Origin: Gnetum montanum
Lineage: Eukaryota; Streptophyta; Gnetopsida; Gnetales; Gnetaceae
Assembly (NCBI GenBank): GCA_015680685.1
Contig: MNCI01036217.1
Coordinates: 171,860 to 235,859 of the forward strand
Direction of reading: 5' to 3'
Length of the DNA stretch: 64,000 bases
The stretch's first letter is position 1. Every line of letters begins with the position of its first letter. The translations under genes and the position numbers were made by a program. Shown in pieces: positions 34,601 to 46,057 of the stretch. The notes beneath the pieces are model-generated. The model searched no databases and was not told where the DNA came from. It saw only the letters and a list, made by a program, of their open reading frames with translations.

Positions 34601-35231
34601 TTTAACATGAATTTTTTGAATTTGAATTTTTAGAATACCACTCAAAACTAAACTTGATTTTTTTTAAATTCTTTTGGCTTTATTACATAGATATAAGATG
34701 GCATTTTATTACAAGATATTATAATTTTCTTTGATGGTTATAAGTAAGAGAGGGAGGTTGTTCAAACCCAATTTTTTTTAAATAATACTTACCACAAGAC
34801 ATATAGTTAAATTAGAACTTTATAGCTTAGCATTGTCTAGCAAAATTAAACCCATAACTAGGAGCATCTAGATTAAAAGTCAAACAATAAGCTTTAACAC
34901 CTCAATGTTTTATATGATGCTTTTTCTTAGAATTAAACTTGCACATGAAATTCCTAATTAATAGTCCTCTACATTACTTAGTGCATGCGGCATTGCCCAC
35001 TAAAATAGAGCATTTAGTTAATAGTTTCCAATAAAGAAATTCAATCTATTTGCTAATCTCACATAACTATGTTTTGTTTGAGTTCTCAAAAGTTTCATAT
35101 TGACTATATATCCTAGATTCTATATAATCCAATCATTTTAGGTTATCATTAAAGCATTTCTTAGTTTATTAGAGTATACAACTTGTAATTTTTAAGTTAG
35201 GTTTAATTCCAACAATTTTAGAGTTGTTTTT
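34601..35231. other. Unassigned AT-rich stretch between F and G
   Basis: About 630 bp, no ORF with support, several T-runs. It may be the rest of F gag or leader, or unrelated DNA brought in by the event that removed F's 5' LTR. Confidence 0.35.
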
Positions 35232-35982
35232 TGTATCACTTGATAACTCTAATATATCCAAGAATCTTGTGGTTAAGAACATAACTCTATAATAATTCAA
35301 TTTGTCTTTTTCATAATAAATCTTATCATTAAAGATATTTATGAACATTATAAATCATAATTTACAATACTGATTATTGAATTTACGATGGAGACCATAA
35401 TAATTTACATTGTACGTAGAAAATTTATGTATAAACTCTACGTACAATGTTGCTACATTCATTTGTAGCTTCTTCGTTTACTCCAATGAAGCCTCTTAAG
35501 GGATCTTCTTTTCTTATTTAAGAAACTAGTCCAAGCTTACACTTGACTTAACTATGGATCTTCTTCTCCTCTTTAGAAAATTAGATCGTGAGTTAGTCCT
35601 TAGTCTACTTGGCACCTTTACTTCTTTGGTAAAAGATGTTCAAAGACACCTTTAACTATTAGGTGTACAAATTTTTTAATAGATTATGATGTTGAACCAT
35701 CATAACTTCTATGTCTTCACTTTTTATAATGCTCAATAATTTATCATCTTAAACTTGTTTTTTCTTCTTCTTCATGGGGTTACAATTATCTCTACTGTCT
35801 TCTTATTGATTTTTCTTCTTATTATATATATATATAATAAATTTCATGATACTTGCTCTTTATTTCGTAAGGAGGTTACACTACTTGAAGATTGAATGTT
35901 ATTACATTATGAATAGTTATAATTCATCAAATCTAAGTATAAAAATAATGATTATGCATTATGAATTACTTGAAGTCTAGCA
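35232..35982 (-). repeat. Element G 3' LTR
   Basis: Homologous to 38908-39687 in the same orientation: shared blocks at TGATAACTCTA, TTCATAATAAATCTTATCA and CTCTTTATTTC. In sense it begins TGCTAGACTT at 35982. It contains (TA)n at 35825-35837, where the other LTR has a longer GTAT array. Several tens of percent of positions differ, so this is an old element. Confidence 0.75.
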
Positions 35983-38907
35983 TTAGTTTCATAAAATTCA
36001 TTTGATGCTTTGCGAGGAATTTGATGAGTGTCTAGGTGTAACAACTGTTGAAAGTAGGCCAAGTGTTATATAGATGATGAGTGTATAATTATCTTCATGG
36101 TGGCCAATCATGAAGTAATATACACACATGCAAGTAGACTTCTATTCAATCACGAATTTGTAGGCAATCATGGAAAATGGATAAAAAACATATATGTATG
36201 AACCATAGACTTCATTACTTAATTTCTTGAAACAAAAAATATTACAATCTTCATGGAAAACCAATGTCTGAAATACTTAACTCTTTATCCATATATTTAA
36301 TAAAAGAACTTTCCCTTATAAATATTGGCTCTTCTTGAGATTAGATTGTTGGTGTTGATGATGATGCTAACTACTGTATGATGATATTCAGACTTTGATC
36401 TTCCATTATTATTGTTCACTTATTTAATTATGGATGATTCTAAATATCTTTTGTGATTTCTAAAATAGTTACATCCATCAAAGATTTAGGACCAAGTAGT
36501 TACAACATAGGTTTTGGTTATGTAATTTGACATTTCAATGTTTCATTTTCTTGATAATCTTCTCAACGTCTCCTTAAAATTGCATTGCTTTGCCTTCTTT
36601 GTTATATTTATGTTGCATTGCTTTGATTTCTTAACATCTTTCATCCATAAGTTGAATGTTTTTTTTTCCTAAAAATCTATGTTTATATTCCATTTATTAG
36701 CATATAGAATTCTAATTAATGAAAGATAATTATGAACTACCATCATCATATGAATATCAATTCTTAACAATTTCAAGTAAGCACAAACAACATGAGTTAA
36801 TTTAGTAGTATTCAACAAGTTCCTACTTTCTTCAAGAGCTTCCTCATTAGGAATTTCAAAACTAGCAAATAAATATTCATCAACCTCATTTTTATAGATA
36901 AGAGTAGGCACAATAAAAATTTTTTATTTAAGTTTACTCTCCTCTACATGCTTTTCTTGCACTTCAAGTGATGGACTTCTAATGTTGTTCTTTGGTTTTT
37001 TGGTCTTACAAAACCCCTTCAATTTTTGTATCTTATACCTATGTTAGTTGGTAAAGCTAATGTTGCTATTCATTTGGAATTTCTCCTTCTTAAAGTCTAT
37101 ATAGTTTGACTCATTGGAATAATGGCAATCATAGAGTTAGTTGCATTTGATCTAGATTTCACAATTTCTCTATTCTACATATTCCTAACTTCGATATCAA
37201 ACAATAAAATTGGAATCATCATATGGGTTCAAAGGTTGAAAGATATGATTTTATTGGAAAGATTCTTTCACATTTTTGTGAAAAGACAACCAAGCCAAAA
37301 TCTAGATTAAGTTTCATCCTTCACATTAAATAAGGCTTTGTAAAAGTAGTGAACTACAAAGCATGTTCAACCATACTTTAGCCTCTAGATATGCACATAA
37401 TAAAAATGTTTTAGAATGCTTCACTAAATTGAAGTTCTATGGTTGGAATAATTGATTCAGTTATTGTATAAATTTATAATGGAATGCATGGGCGTATTAA
37501 GGGTATTAGCAGTAATTCAAGTAGTTGTCTTATTGTCTATGTTAAAAAGGCTTTGGACAAAGAATCTCTAATAACACTGTATGTAGCAACAAATAGCAAA
37601 TAGAAATTCTAATCATCGAATGCAAAATGACAATATCTTCATTCATAAGGATGTGTAGAGACATATCTTCATTGAAGAGATTAAAAATTTTGTCATTTTA
37701 AGACTTGAGGATTTTCATCAAGTTGTCATCTAAGATTAAGTGTTCTATAGGTAAGTCCATAGAGGAATATCCCTTCACTCCTAAGTTCTTGCGTTGTTTA
37801 TGGACTTCAATCTTAACCATCAATTGGAGATAGATCCTCATAAAAATGGTGGTGTGATTAATTTCAAAATTTTCTCTAATCACTTACATTGATAGAGGGA
37901 CAAAAAACTCTAGCAAGAATAGTATCAAAATTGTACTTCTTTTTAAAATTCATGGTATTATGATTCTCTTGAAGTTTAAAATTGCAGATTTAAGGGAAGA
38001 TTATGCTTATGTGTGATTGAGATTGTTGCCCTAATTGCTCTCTATTCCCTTCATGATAGCTTAAACTATGCAAATGAATTTTTTATGTCCAATGTTTTTT
38101 ACTTCATTAAATTTTTTTATTAGTATATTCTTATGCTTTGTAAGAAAGATATACCATTGAATATATTATGAAACATGTTTATTTTTATTTATTTGTCTTG
38201 CAAGAGTAATAATAATAAGTCCAAGTGGAATACATTTTAATTAAATTATTTAATTCTATTTGGGCTTTCTTAAGTTTCAATATAATAGTTGATGTGTATA
38301 TGGCTTCTTTTGGGAATACCTCATATTTGATTTCTAGAATGATATCCATGATATATTTATGAATCTTTGCTGATACTTATGAAGTCTAGTATTTTTCCCA
38401 TAATAATACCAATTCTTAGGTCCATTAAAATGAGTTTATTATACCTTGCTCTCTCCATCTTGATCTCGTACTAGATTTAAAAGGTTTTCTAGCTTATCTT
38501 CCATTCTTTGTAGTATGTAGATGATGTATCCTACGTGATGTTCCACTAGAGGTCTTTGAGCTTGATTTGTTAATGATTCTCATCATTTCATGAAATGTAG
38601 AAGAGCTTCATTGATTGCACCCCTAGAACTCGTTAATTCTTCATAAACCTTCTTCATTTTCTACTATTATTTTGCCTCTTCCTTGCTTAACTATGATGTT
38701 TTCTTCTTATCCTTGATCAACTTCATTCATGATTTCTTATTTATCATTTCATTTGATGATCATTTTTTATGTGTAACATCTTGTTAAGTTGATTTGTTAT
38801 ACACACACACACACACACACAAAACTAAAGTTTTACCATTATTCAATTAGATGTTTGACCACTTCCTTTTTTAACTGCAATCATGATCTAATACCATATT
38901 AAAATTT
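35983..38907 (-). other. Element G interior, no recognised gene
   Basis: About 2.9 kb. The longest minus-strand frames (36669-36911, 80 codons; 37698-37883, 61 codons) show no retrotransposon motif. A Lys/Glu-rich low-complexity stretch lies at 38400-38700 in sense. A (CA)11-type microsatellite is at 38800-38822. Confidence 0.5.
38800..38822. repeat. (AC)n microsatellite
   Basis: Uninterrupted ACACAC run of about 22 bases inside element G, near its primer-binding site. Confidence 0.95.
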
Positions 38908-39509
38908 AGTTTCACATTAATTGACAACTCTACTATATCTAAGAAACTTGTGATTAAGAATTTCACTCTTTAATAATTTAATTTGTATTTTTCATAATAA
39001 ATCTTATCACTAAAGATGTTTATGAACATCATAAATCACAAGTTATAATAGTGATTATTTGACTTATGATGGATATCGTAGCCATACCTAGCCAACTTCT
39101 ATATAAAGTTTGCATACAATCTTGTTACGCTTCCTCATAGATTCTTCTGTTGCTATAAAAAAACCTCCTAGGTGATTTTATACTCTTATTTAAGAAACCA
39201 GATCGAGCTTATGCTTGGCTTAACTATAGATCTTCTATTCCTCTTTAGGAAACTAGATTCTTAGTCTTTAGTTTATTTGCATATTTACTTCTCTAGTATA
39301 GAATGCTTGACAACATATTTGACTATTAAGTTTTTGTAATTCATCATAGGTTATGATGGTTACTCATCGTAACTTCAATGCCTTTATTTCTTTTGATGAT
39401 TGATAATTTATCATTTTAAACTTATTTTTCTTTTCCTTTTTTATTGAGTTACATCTATCTCTACTCTTTTCTTATTCTTCTTATCAATTCTTTTTCATAT
39501 ACATATCCA

Positions 39510-39545
<36 letters not shown>

Positions 39546-39687
39546 TATATGATACCTACTCTTTATTTCATAACGAGGTTACAATGCTTTAAGATTTAAT
39601 GTTATGTCCTTTCACATAATTACAAATCATCAAATAAGATTCTGAAAGTAATGATTGTGTATTACAACTTATTGCAAGTCTAAAACA
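38908..39687 (-). repeat. Element G 5' LTR
   Basis: In sense it begins TGTTTTAGACTTGC (39687) and ends next to the primer site at 38896-38885. Partner of 35232-35982. It carries a (GTAT)n microsatellite at about 39515-39547. Only 34 bp separate it from the end of element E. Confidence 0.75.
39515..39547. repeat. (GTAT)n microsatellite
   Basis: About seven GTAT/ATGT units inside the G LTR, flanked by ATATATAT. Confidence 0.9.
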
Positions 39688-39721
39688 CCCTTATCTTTAC
39701 CCAAAGTATTGTGAAAGTTCA

Positions 39722-42022
39722 TGTCACACCCCAAAATTTCATACTTAGATAATTTGAGTTTAACTATGTAACTCTTATAACATGGCTATGTGATGTCATA
39801 ATGCTTATATTCAAAGAAAATAATCACCATAAGCATTATAAACCTTAACTGAAATGCATGATTAAACAATAACACATGAGTATTCTATGAAGCAATTCCA
39901 TTATCCATAAACCATGAATAAATCTTAAAACATAACACGTTCATAGCCAAAAAAAAAAGTTGTTATAATCCAACATTACATAATACTGAATACATTGTGA
40001 TCATCAAGACAACAAAAAAAAAAAAAAAAATCTAAAAACATAAAGAAAATCCAAAAATCCAACTTCATCACCATTCAACACCTAGCTTCTACCACCTAAA
40101 TCTACATCCACACATACAAGAAGGGTTATAAACCTTCTAATAGAGCTAACCACCTTAGTGCACCTAGAACAAGCTGATGAATGAATCACATGTTGCACAA
40201 GAAGCCATCTCAAGATCCATGAGATTATATACCAAAAGCCATATCCAAGACTGTGATATCCACAAAATGTTAAGAGATAGATAAATTGGTAATGAATGAG
40301 AATCAATCATCTACAAGGACTCTTGGTCTATATGGATCTCACCTATCATGGATGGTAGTAATCCACCTCAAGGACTGGTTGACCAACCTCGCCTCTCTTG
40401 GATGAATCGAACATAGAGATAAAGTTATACGAATTAGCCACCCTTTAGTTTTGCATCATGAAAATTAGTCACATGACATTCACAAGCGACATCAGTAGAA
40501 ATTGTTGGCTAAATAGTTTTCAAACAATTCTTGCCCAATATCACAATCTAAGTGCAATAATATGTAACATGGATTAGGTAAGGGAAGAAACCTTACCTTC
40601 CACAATGCCTACCCATTAACACTTAGATCCAACCATGCAAGGTATGATCATGAGCAATGTAGGTCAAGTTCTAGAAGCTATTCTAGACTCCCCAAAATGC
40701 TTACCCATCGATCCCATAACAATCCATCATTAGGAGGTTATAAAGAGAGACCAAAGATTAAGCATAATTCAGAGATTATGAAAACAACATAAAATAGCCA
40801 AGATAAATGGTAACCACAAGATGATCATAAACATGATTCATTTTACCTAATTCCAAGTGTTTTTGGATGTGTTTTAAAGACTTCCAGTTGTCCTGGGATC
40901 AAAGAAAACCTATTTGAGCATAAAATGAAGCTCCAAATCTTAGTTTGGGCATATTTTCAAATAGTCCTTTAGGTGAGACATCTTGTCCTACTAGCAGATG
41001 TCTCTGGTGAGATGTCTCCTACAAGAATTCTTCTTGGAGACATCTCTTATGAGATGGCTTCTTCTCTAGTAAGACATCTCTTACTAAACATCTTCTTCAT
41101 ATAGAGACTTCTTTGACAAGATGTATTCTCCATTAGAGAGATGTATTTTTCCCTTCTCGATGCTTTAGGAAAGATGTCTCCTTAACCTCCAAGATGTCTT
41201 ATTCTATTGAAAAGGTAAAATGGTCACGAAAGATCACCTAGGATAACAATTCATTGGAGACTTTGAAAACATGGATGATAGAGCCAATAATTGCAAAGCA
41301 ATAACTTGAACATTAAAAATGAACAACAAAAATTAAAGCTTGGACTAGTTACTCTACTTGAACAAACCAAGCTGCAATGAGGGTTGGACTACAACACACG
41401 AGATGAATGCCAAGGAATCTGATCACCATAAGGAAGGAAGAAATAATCGATGAGAAAGAGCAAGTAATGCAAAAGAAATATTGGAGAGCACAATTAAATA
41501 TCATATTACAATCTCTAACCTACATAACAACAATGATTTACAATGAGTTATCTTCAAAAATCACATTCATAATAAATGGAAAAGTTCAATAAGAGTTTGA
41601 TAAGTAATGCAAATCCCATATTCACATAGAAGTAAAGCTTTGCGCAAGTTATTCAAAAGTATGATATTTTTCCAAAACTCAATGTTCTAGTTCATAACAT
41701 GTGCCACCTTCCATCAATGTGTTCTTAGTAAGAAACACTAAGAAATTAGTAGCATTTAAATCTAAAAGCTCAACAAACAATATTAACAAAGATGTTATTA
41801 GATGCCAAAATAAGAATTTAAAAGGGGAATATTTCAAAATGGAAAGATCATAAAAATATCTGGTAAGTTAAATAAAAGCTAATTAAAAGATTTTTCAATA
41901 GAACAGAGCATAATCATTAATGTTTCAAAGGTGATGAGATCAAATCCTCCACAAGAATGAATTCAAGAAAGGCTAATGATAAATAAAGATAAAATAGGGG
42001 ATTAAAAATATGGGTTGTTATA
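39722..42022 (-). repeat. Element E 3' LTR
   Basis: 2301 bp. In sense it begins TATAACAACCC (42022) after the purine tract AAGGGGAAAAGAA (42035-42023) and ends GGGGTGTGACA (39722). It matches the 5' LTR in two pieces, 10760-11967 and 44121-43134. Around 40763-40767 it holds the unoccupied version of the site where A inserted in the 5' LTR. AGATGTCT/AGACATCT words cluster at 40975-41205. The TGAAC next to it is the near-match TSD of TGAAA at 10755. The open frames at 40082-40306 and 41407-41592 are LTR sequence. Confidence 0.88.
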
Positions 42023-42035
42023 TTCTTTTCCCCTT

Positions 42036-43133
42036 AAGGAATCTTTCTCCTAGAAGATGAGGGAAGAATCCACACCTTTAGCTAGGTCATGCTAAGCTTC
42101 CAAAAAATTGTATACTCTTGGAGCTACTTCTTGTTCTTTTCTTTGAGGAACTTCCATGATACTATACACTTTACCTCTAGGAAAATTAGTGAAGGATCCT
42201 TATCCCTCTTCAACTTAGAGTAAACTACCTTAATGTGACCCAATTCATTACAATAAAAACATGTTATTATCTTACTCTGTCTCTTTGATTGGTAATAAGT
42301 AGGAAAATTCTTACATGGTTTCTCTTGCTTCATTCTTGGTGCCTTGTTTCTTCTCTCAATGATCTTAGTTGAATCCTCCATTTTCTATATCTTCTTATCT
42401 ATTCCATCTTGTTCTTCATTCCTCATTTTGACCCTCTCCACTCATAGTGATCAAAATTATGCCTCCTCATACTCTATTATGATAAAATTTGACAAATGTT
42501 ATTTGATGAATGGCCTTAGGCCCTTCAAAAACCTTTTGGCATGTGGTTCATCATCTTTTAAAACATGAGGAACACACTCAACTAACTCACAAAACTTATT
42601 ATCATATTCATGAACTATCATATCATCTTGTATCAATATAAAGAACTCATCTTCTTTATTTTTGCAATACATATTAATTTCATAGTGATCTTCTACCTCC
42701 TTCTTGAAGTCATCCCATTTTACATTTTTTTCTTTTCATCCTTTAACTTAAAGTAAATTATTCCAGCAACATTTAGCAGCACCTTGAAGTTGGAAAGTGA
42801 CTAGCCTAGTCTTTTGGATTGGTGTGTAACTCAAAATACCAAAAGCCTTTTCCATCTCCTCCAACCACTTATGGACCACCATTTAATCATTAGTTCTCTT
42901 GAATGTAGATCAAAGTAGCTTTCTAAACTCTCCAACTAGCCTTAAGTTACTAGGCTCTACCCTTGTAGCTTCACCTTGGATACTCACATTGCTTAACAAG
43001 TTTACCAATGTTTGGAATAATTGTTATTACACATTGCCAGAACTTGCCTTATCACTCTCTCTTCTTCTTATAGGAATCTAAGAAAACTAACAATTTTGAT
43101 CACTAATCCAAAAACCATGCTCCAATACAAAAT
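42036..43133 (-). pseudogene. gag: Element E gag: the only gene of E
   Basis: Sense runs from about 42945 to 42120. The gag domain is readable with stops: HKWLEEMEKAFGILSYTPIQ, KTRLVTFQLQGAAKCCWNN, KWDDFKKEVEDHY, DDMIVHEYDNKFCELVE, KRFLKGLRPFI, the usual chromovirus gag pattern. The zinc knuckle CFYCNELGHIKVVY at about 42262-42221 has Tyr in place of its last Cys, as in F. The purine tract follows about 85 bp after the end of the frame, so no protease or pol was ever between gag and the 3' LTR in this copy. A primer site TTGTATTGGAGCATGG (43130-43115, minus) matches 13 of 16 bases of the initiator-tRNA-Met site. E is thus a gag-only element with about 1.1 kb between 2.2-2.3 kb LTRs. Confidence 0.8.
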
Positions 43134-44121
43134 TTTCATGCCCCAAAATTTCATACTTAGATAATTTACGTTTAATTAATCAAATCTTATAACATGGTCA
43201 TGTGATGGCATAATGCATGTATTCAAAGAAAATAATCACTATAAGCATTATAAACCTTAACAAAAATGCATGGTTAAATAATAACACATCAAAATACTCT
43301 AAGCACAATTTCATTGAGAGTTATTATGATCCAACATTACATAATCTTGGATACATTGTAATCAGTAGGACAATATACACAAAATTTAAAAACATAAAGA
43401 GAACTTTAAAGATCTAGCTTCATCACCTTCAAGCACCTAGCTTCTACCACTTAAATCTAGATCCACACATGCATAAAGGGTTAGAAACCTTCTAGTAGAT
43501 CTAACCACCTTGGTGCACCTAGAACAAGCTAATGAACAAAGCACATGTTGCACAAGAAGCCATCTCAAGATCCATGAGATTATATACCAAAATTCATATC
43601 CAGAACCATGATATTCACAAGTTGTCAAGAGATAGGAAAACTGAAAATGAACTAGAATTGATCATTCACAAGGACTCTTAGTCTATAAGGGTGTCACATA
43701 TCTTGGATGGTAGTGACCCTCCTCAAGATCTGGTTGACCAACCTTACCTCTCTTGGATGAACCAAACCTAGAGATAAACTCACATGGATTTCCCACCCTT
43801 TAGTTTTACATCATGAAAACCAATCATGTGATAATCACAAGTGATGTGAGTAGAGATTTTTAGCTAGAAAATTTCCTCATCATGCTTTTCCAATGTTATA
43901 ATTTAAGTGTATTCATAGGTGATGTGGGTCAATCAAGGATGTAAACTTTATCCTCCACAATTCCTACCCAGTGATAGTTAGATCCAACTACCCAAGATAC
44001 GATCATAAGTGGCATGGGTTAGGTTCTAGAGGAAATTTTAGACTCCCCACAATGCTTACCATCAATCCTATAACAATCCATAATCATGAGGCCAGATAGA
44101 TAGATCGAAGATCAAGCATAC
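43134..44121 (-). repeat. Element E 5' LTR, second part, inverted
   Basis: Homologous to 39722-40767 in the same orientation. In original orientation it followed 11967 across element A. 44117-44121 (CATAC, minus strand GTATG) is A's target duplication. It ends at the E primer site. The frame at 43437-43628 is LTR sequence; its counterpart in the 3' LTR is 40082-40306. Confidence 0.88.
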
Positions 44122-44648
44122 TAATGAGTAATGGAGTAATCCAACACCCAACCATACAAGTCATGAGTGTCCATGTGTGACCTAATCATAATTCATGGAT
44201 GAACAATGTTGATATGCTAGTAATTGAGTTGAGTTCACAATTGTTGTCTTCTCACTCCAAGCTAGTGTAGTCTAAGTGTATGGTTTAACTTCTAGTGAGG
44301 CATATGATAATTGATGTTGTTGGGCTGGTTATGTTCCTAAGTGTAAACATGATGAAAGAAAAATTAAACACTAAATATAACTAATGATATAAACGTAAGT
44401 CTATGTTAGCCTAGTACGATGGATAATCATTTCTAAATTTTTGGACATTTCTTGGGCTTATGTGATCATCACTAGGATTACCAAGTATCACACTACTAGG
44501 TGAACCAAGCAATAATACGATTGGGATTACCAAATGATCACACTTAATGCTCAAAATCAGTTGTACCAATTTTACTATTAATAAGTTAAAGTAAAGAACT
44601 AAAGAAAGTAAAGTGTTAACTAAGAAAGCATGAAAATTTATTCTAAAT
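44122..44648 (-). repeat. Element A 3' LTR, second part, inverted
   Basis: The reverse complement matches 12307-12831 of A's 5' LTR, from TTTAGAATAAATT to the end CTCATTA at 44122. With 27744-28094 it makes a full LTR of about 878 bp, against 864 bp for the 5' LTR. Adjacent GTATG (minus, 44121-44117) equals A's left duplication. Confidence 0.92.
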
Positions 44649-45088
44649 TAATCAAGCAACTCATTAAAATATACAAAATTGATCCCTTCAAACATACATG
44701 TGACACTTGGTAACTTAGAAACGGTTAACATTTGACAACCTAGCAGTGTTAACACAAAGTTCATGATGTGTCCGGGAAGTGGGAACAGTTACTTGTGTTA
44801 GGCTAGATTAGATCATAGTTTTCTTAGTACTTAATCACTCTCAGTTTCATTCTTGTTCTAGGCGAGTAAATTGATAAAACACAGAATAATAAAATTCTTA
44901 CGCCTCAGTCACACTTAACCATACAATTGCATTTCATAAGTGGGATTGGGAAGACAACGAATAGACAACACACATGCACTGTTTAGCTCTAGCATACTCG
45001 GTAATTAAAGTGTACGGAATTCAATCCAATTAAACATGAACACCTATGATTCATATGGTTAGGTGTAGGGGTACCGTGCCTCTCATCA
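44647..45088 (+). repeat. Element D 5' LTR, second part
   Basis: Matches 62150-62588 from TTAATCAAG to CTCATCA at 45088. The 442 bp plus the 410 bp at 28095-28504 total about 852 bp, against 855 bp for the 3' LTR. The bases AT at 44647-44648 are shared by the A and D sequences at the junction. Confidence 0.92.
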
Positions 45089-45089
45089 T

Positions 45090-45106
45090 TGGCACCATTG
45101 CTAGGG
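45090..45106 (+). other. Element D primer-binding site (tRNA-Asp)
   Basis: TGGCACCATTGCTAGGG matches 13 of 17 bases of the tRNA-Asp site; all four differences are C-to-T or G-to-A. It starts one base after the LTR end. Confidence 0.9.
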
Positions 45107-45271
45107 ACTTTTGTTCTACGTGCGCTATCTAAACCGAGTGAAATTTAGTAACCTTGTTGTTTGAATCCTAGTAGTCAAATCTTATGAAAACAAAAATTAG
45201 AAATATAATTAAATTAAACCTTAAATGCACATTGTCTATAAGTCCATTAACATAAAATTTCTTCTTCTCAT

Positions 45272-46057
45272 ATGAGCCTATCTCCACCTAGGGTAGAGTA
45301 GGTGCCTCAGCAATACCAAGTGGTATATTCTCATCCGGATGAGTATGTACCAGACTTCACCTTCATCTTATATCAAGATGAAATGCTGTAGTGGTGCAAC
45401 ATGGAAGGAAACATTATGTTACCACCTAATCGATATGTTCCAGTGATGCTCTAGCTAATGCTTGGATGACATGGACTTCAACATCTTCACAAAGAGTACG
45501 ATATGTGAGATCCTGATTCAAGAGATTATCATCCCACTGATGCAAAAAGGTTAAGGGATTTTCAGTTGGAGCACCAACATGAGCTTGTAAAGGGTAAGGG
45601 GTCAAACACCTTTCCACCTCTGCTTGACCCATTAAATGAAGGTGACCACTTCTTTAGTGATTCTCCTCTCTTTGACTTTGTTCAGGGGGCCCTCAACTAG
45701 AGTGTGTAATCCACAATTCATGAAAAAAATGGATCTAATGACAAAAATGGATTTGGAGAGGCAAGTCATGATAAGGGGGAAAAAGGAGGTCATGATCAGG
45801 ATCGTGATCGCAAGCATCAAAGGAAGGGTGATAGGCATCAATGTGAAGCAGGTTCTCCTTCCTCTTCCCCTTCATTATCTTCTTCTTCTTCTTCATCTTG
45901 CTCAGATCATGGCAACAGAAGGAATAACCATGATGGAGGTGACCAACGGGACTAGAACAATATAAGGGACCATCAAGATAGTTGCGACCGGGGGTGTGGG
46001 AAATCCAGAGAGACCCATCATCAAGAAATAAGGGCTAGTAGAGAACATCGTAGGCTT
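45272..46057 (+). pseudogene. gag: Element D gag, 5' part (interrupted by C)
   Basis: ATG at 45272 lies at the same distance from the primer site and in the same context (TCT-rich leader) as B's start. It is homologous to B 19360-20200: YILIRMSMYQ/HPDEYVPDFTFIL-type sequence at about 45325-45370 and the Arg/Asp/His-rich stretch at about 45740-46040. Stops and frameshifts are frequent. The frame is cut at 46057 by element C and resumes at 54332. Confidence 0.75.

Larger units (their letters stand above)
28862..35231 (-). mobile_element. Element F: chromovirus (Tekay/Del-like) remnant, 5' LTR not found
   Basis: On the minus strand: a gag remnant (about 34600-33480), a pol remnant with RT, RNase H, integrase and chromodomain-like end (32720-30330), a polypurine tract, and a 3' LTR (30308-28862). 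The region above about 34600 up to G has no recognised content and no 5' LTR was found, so the left end of F is probably lost or replaced where G lies. It sits inside the inverted block, so its original orientation was plus. Confidence 0.7.
35232..39687 (-). mobile_element. Element G: LTR element with copia-like primer site and no recognisable pol
   Basis: Two direct repeats of about 750-780 bp (35232-35982 and 38908-39687) flank about 2.9 kb. On the minus strand TGGTATTAGATC (38896-38885) follows the 5' LTR by 11 bases and matches the initiator-tRNA-Met site TGGTATCAGAGC at 9 of 12 positions, which fixes the orientation. The interior has no readable gag, integrase or RT, so it is a non-autonomous (LARD-like) or extremely decayed element. 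The flanking five-base pairs do not match, so no TSD is seen. Confidence 0.7.
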
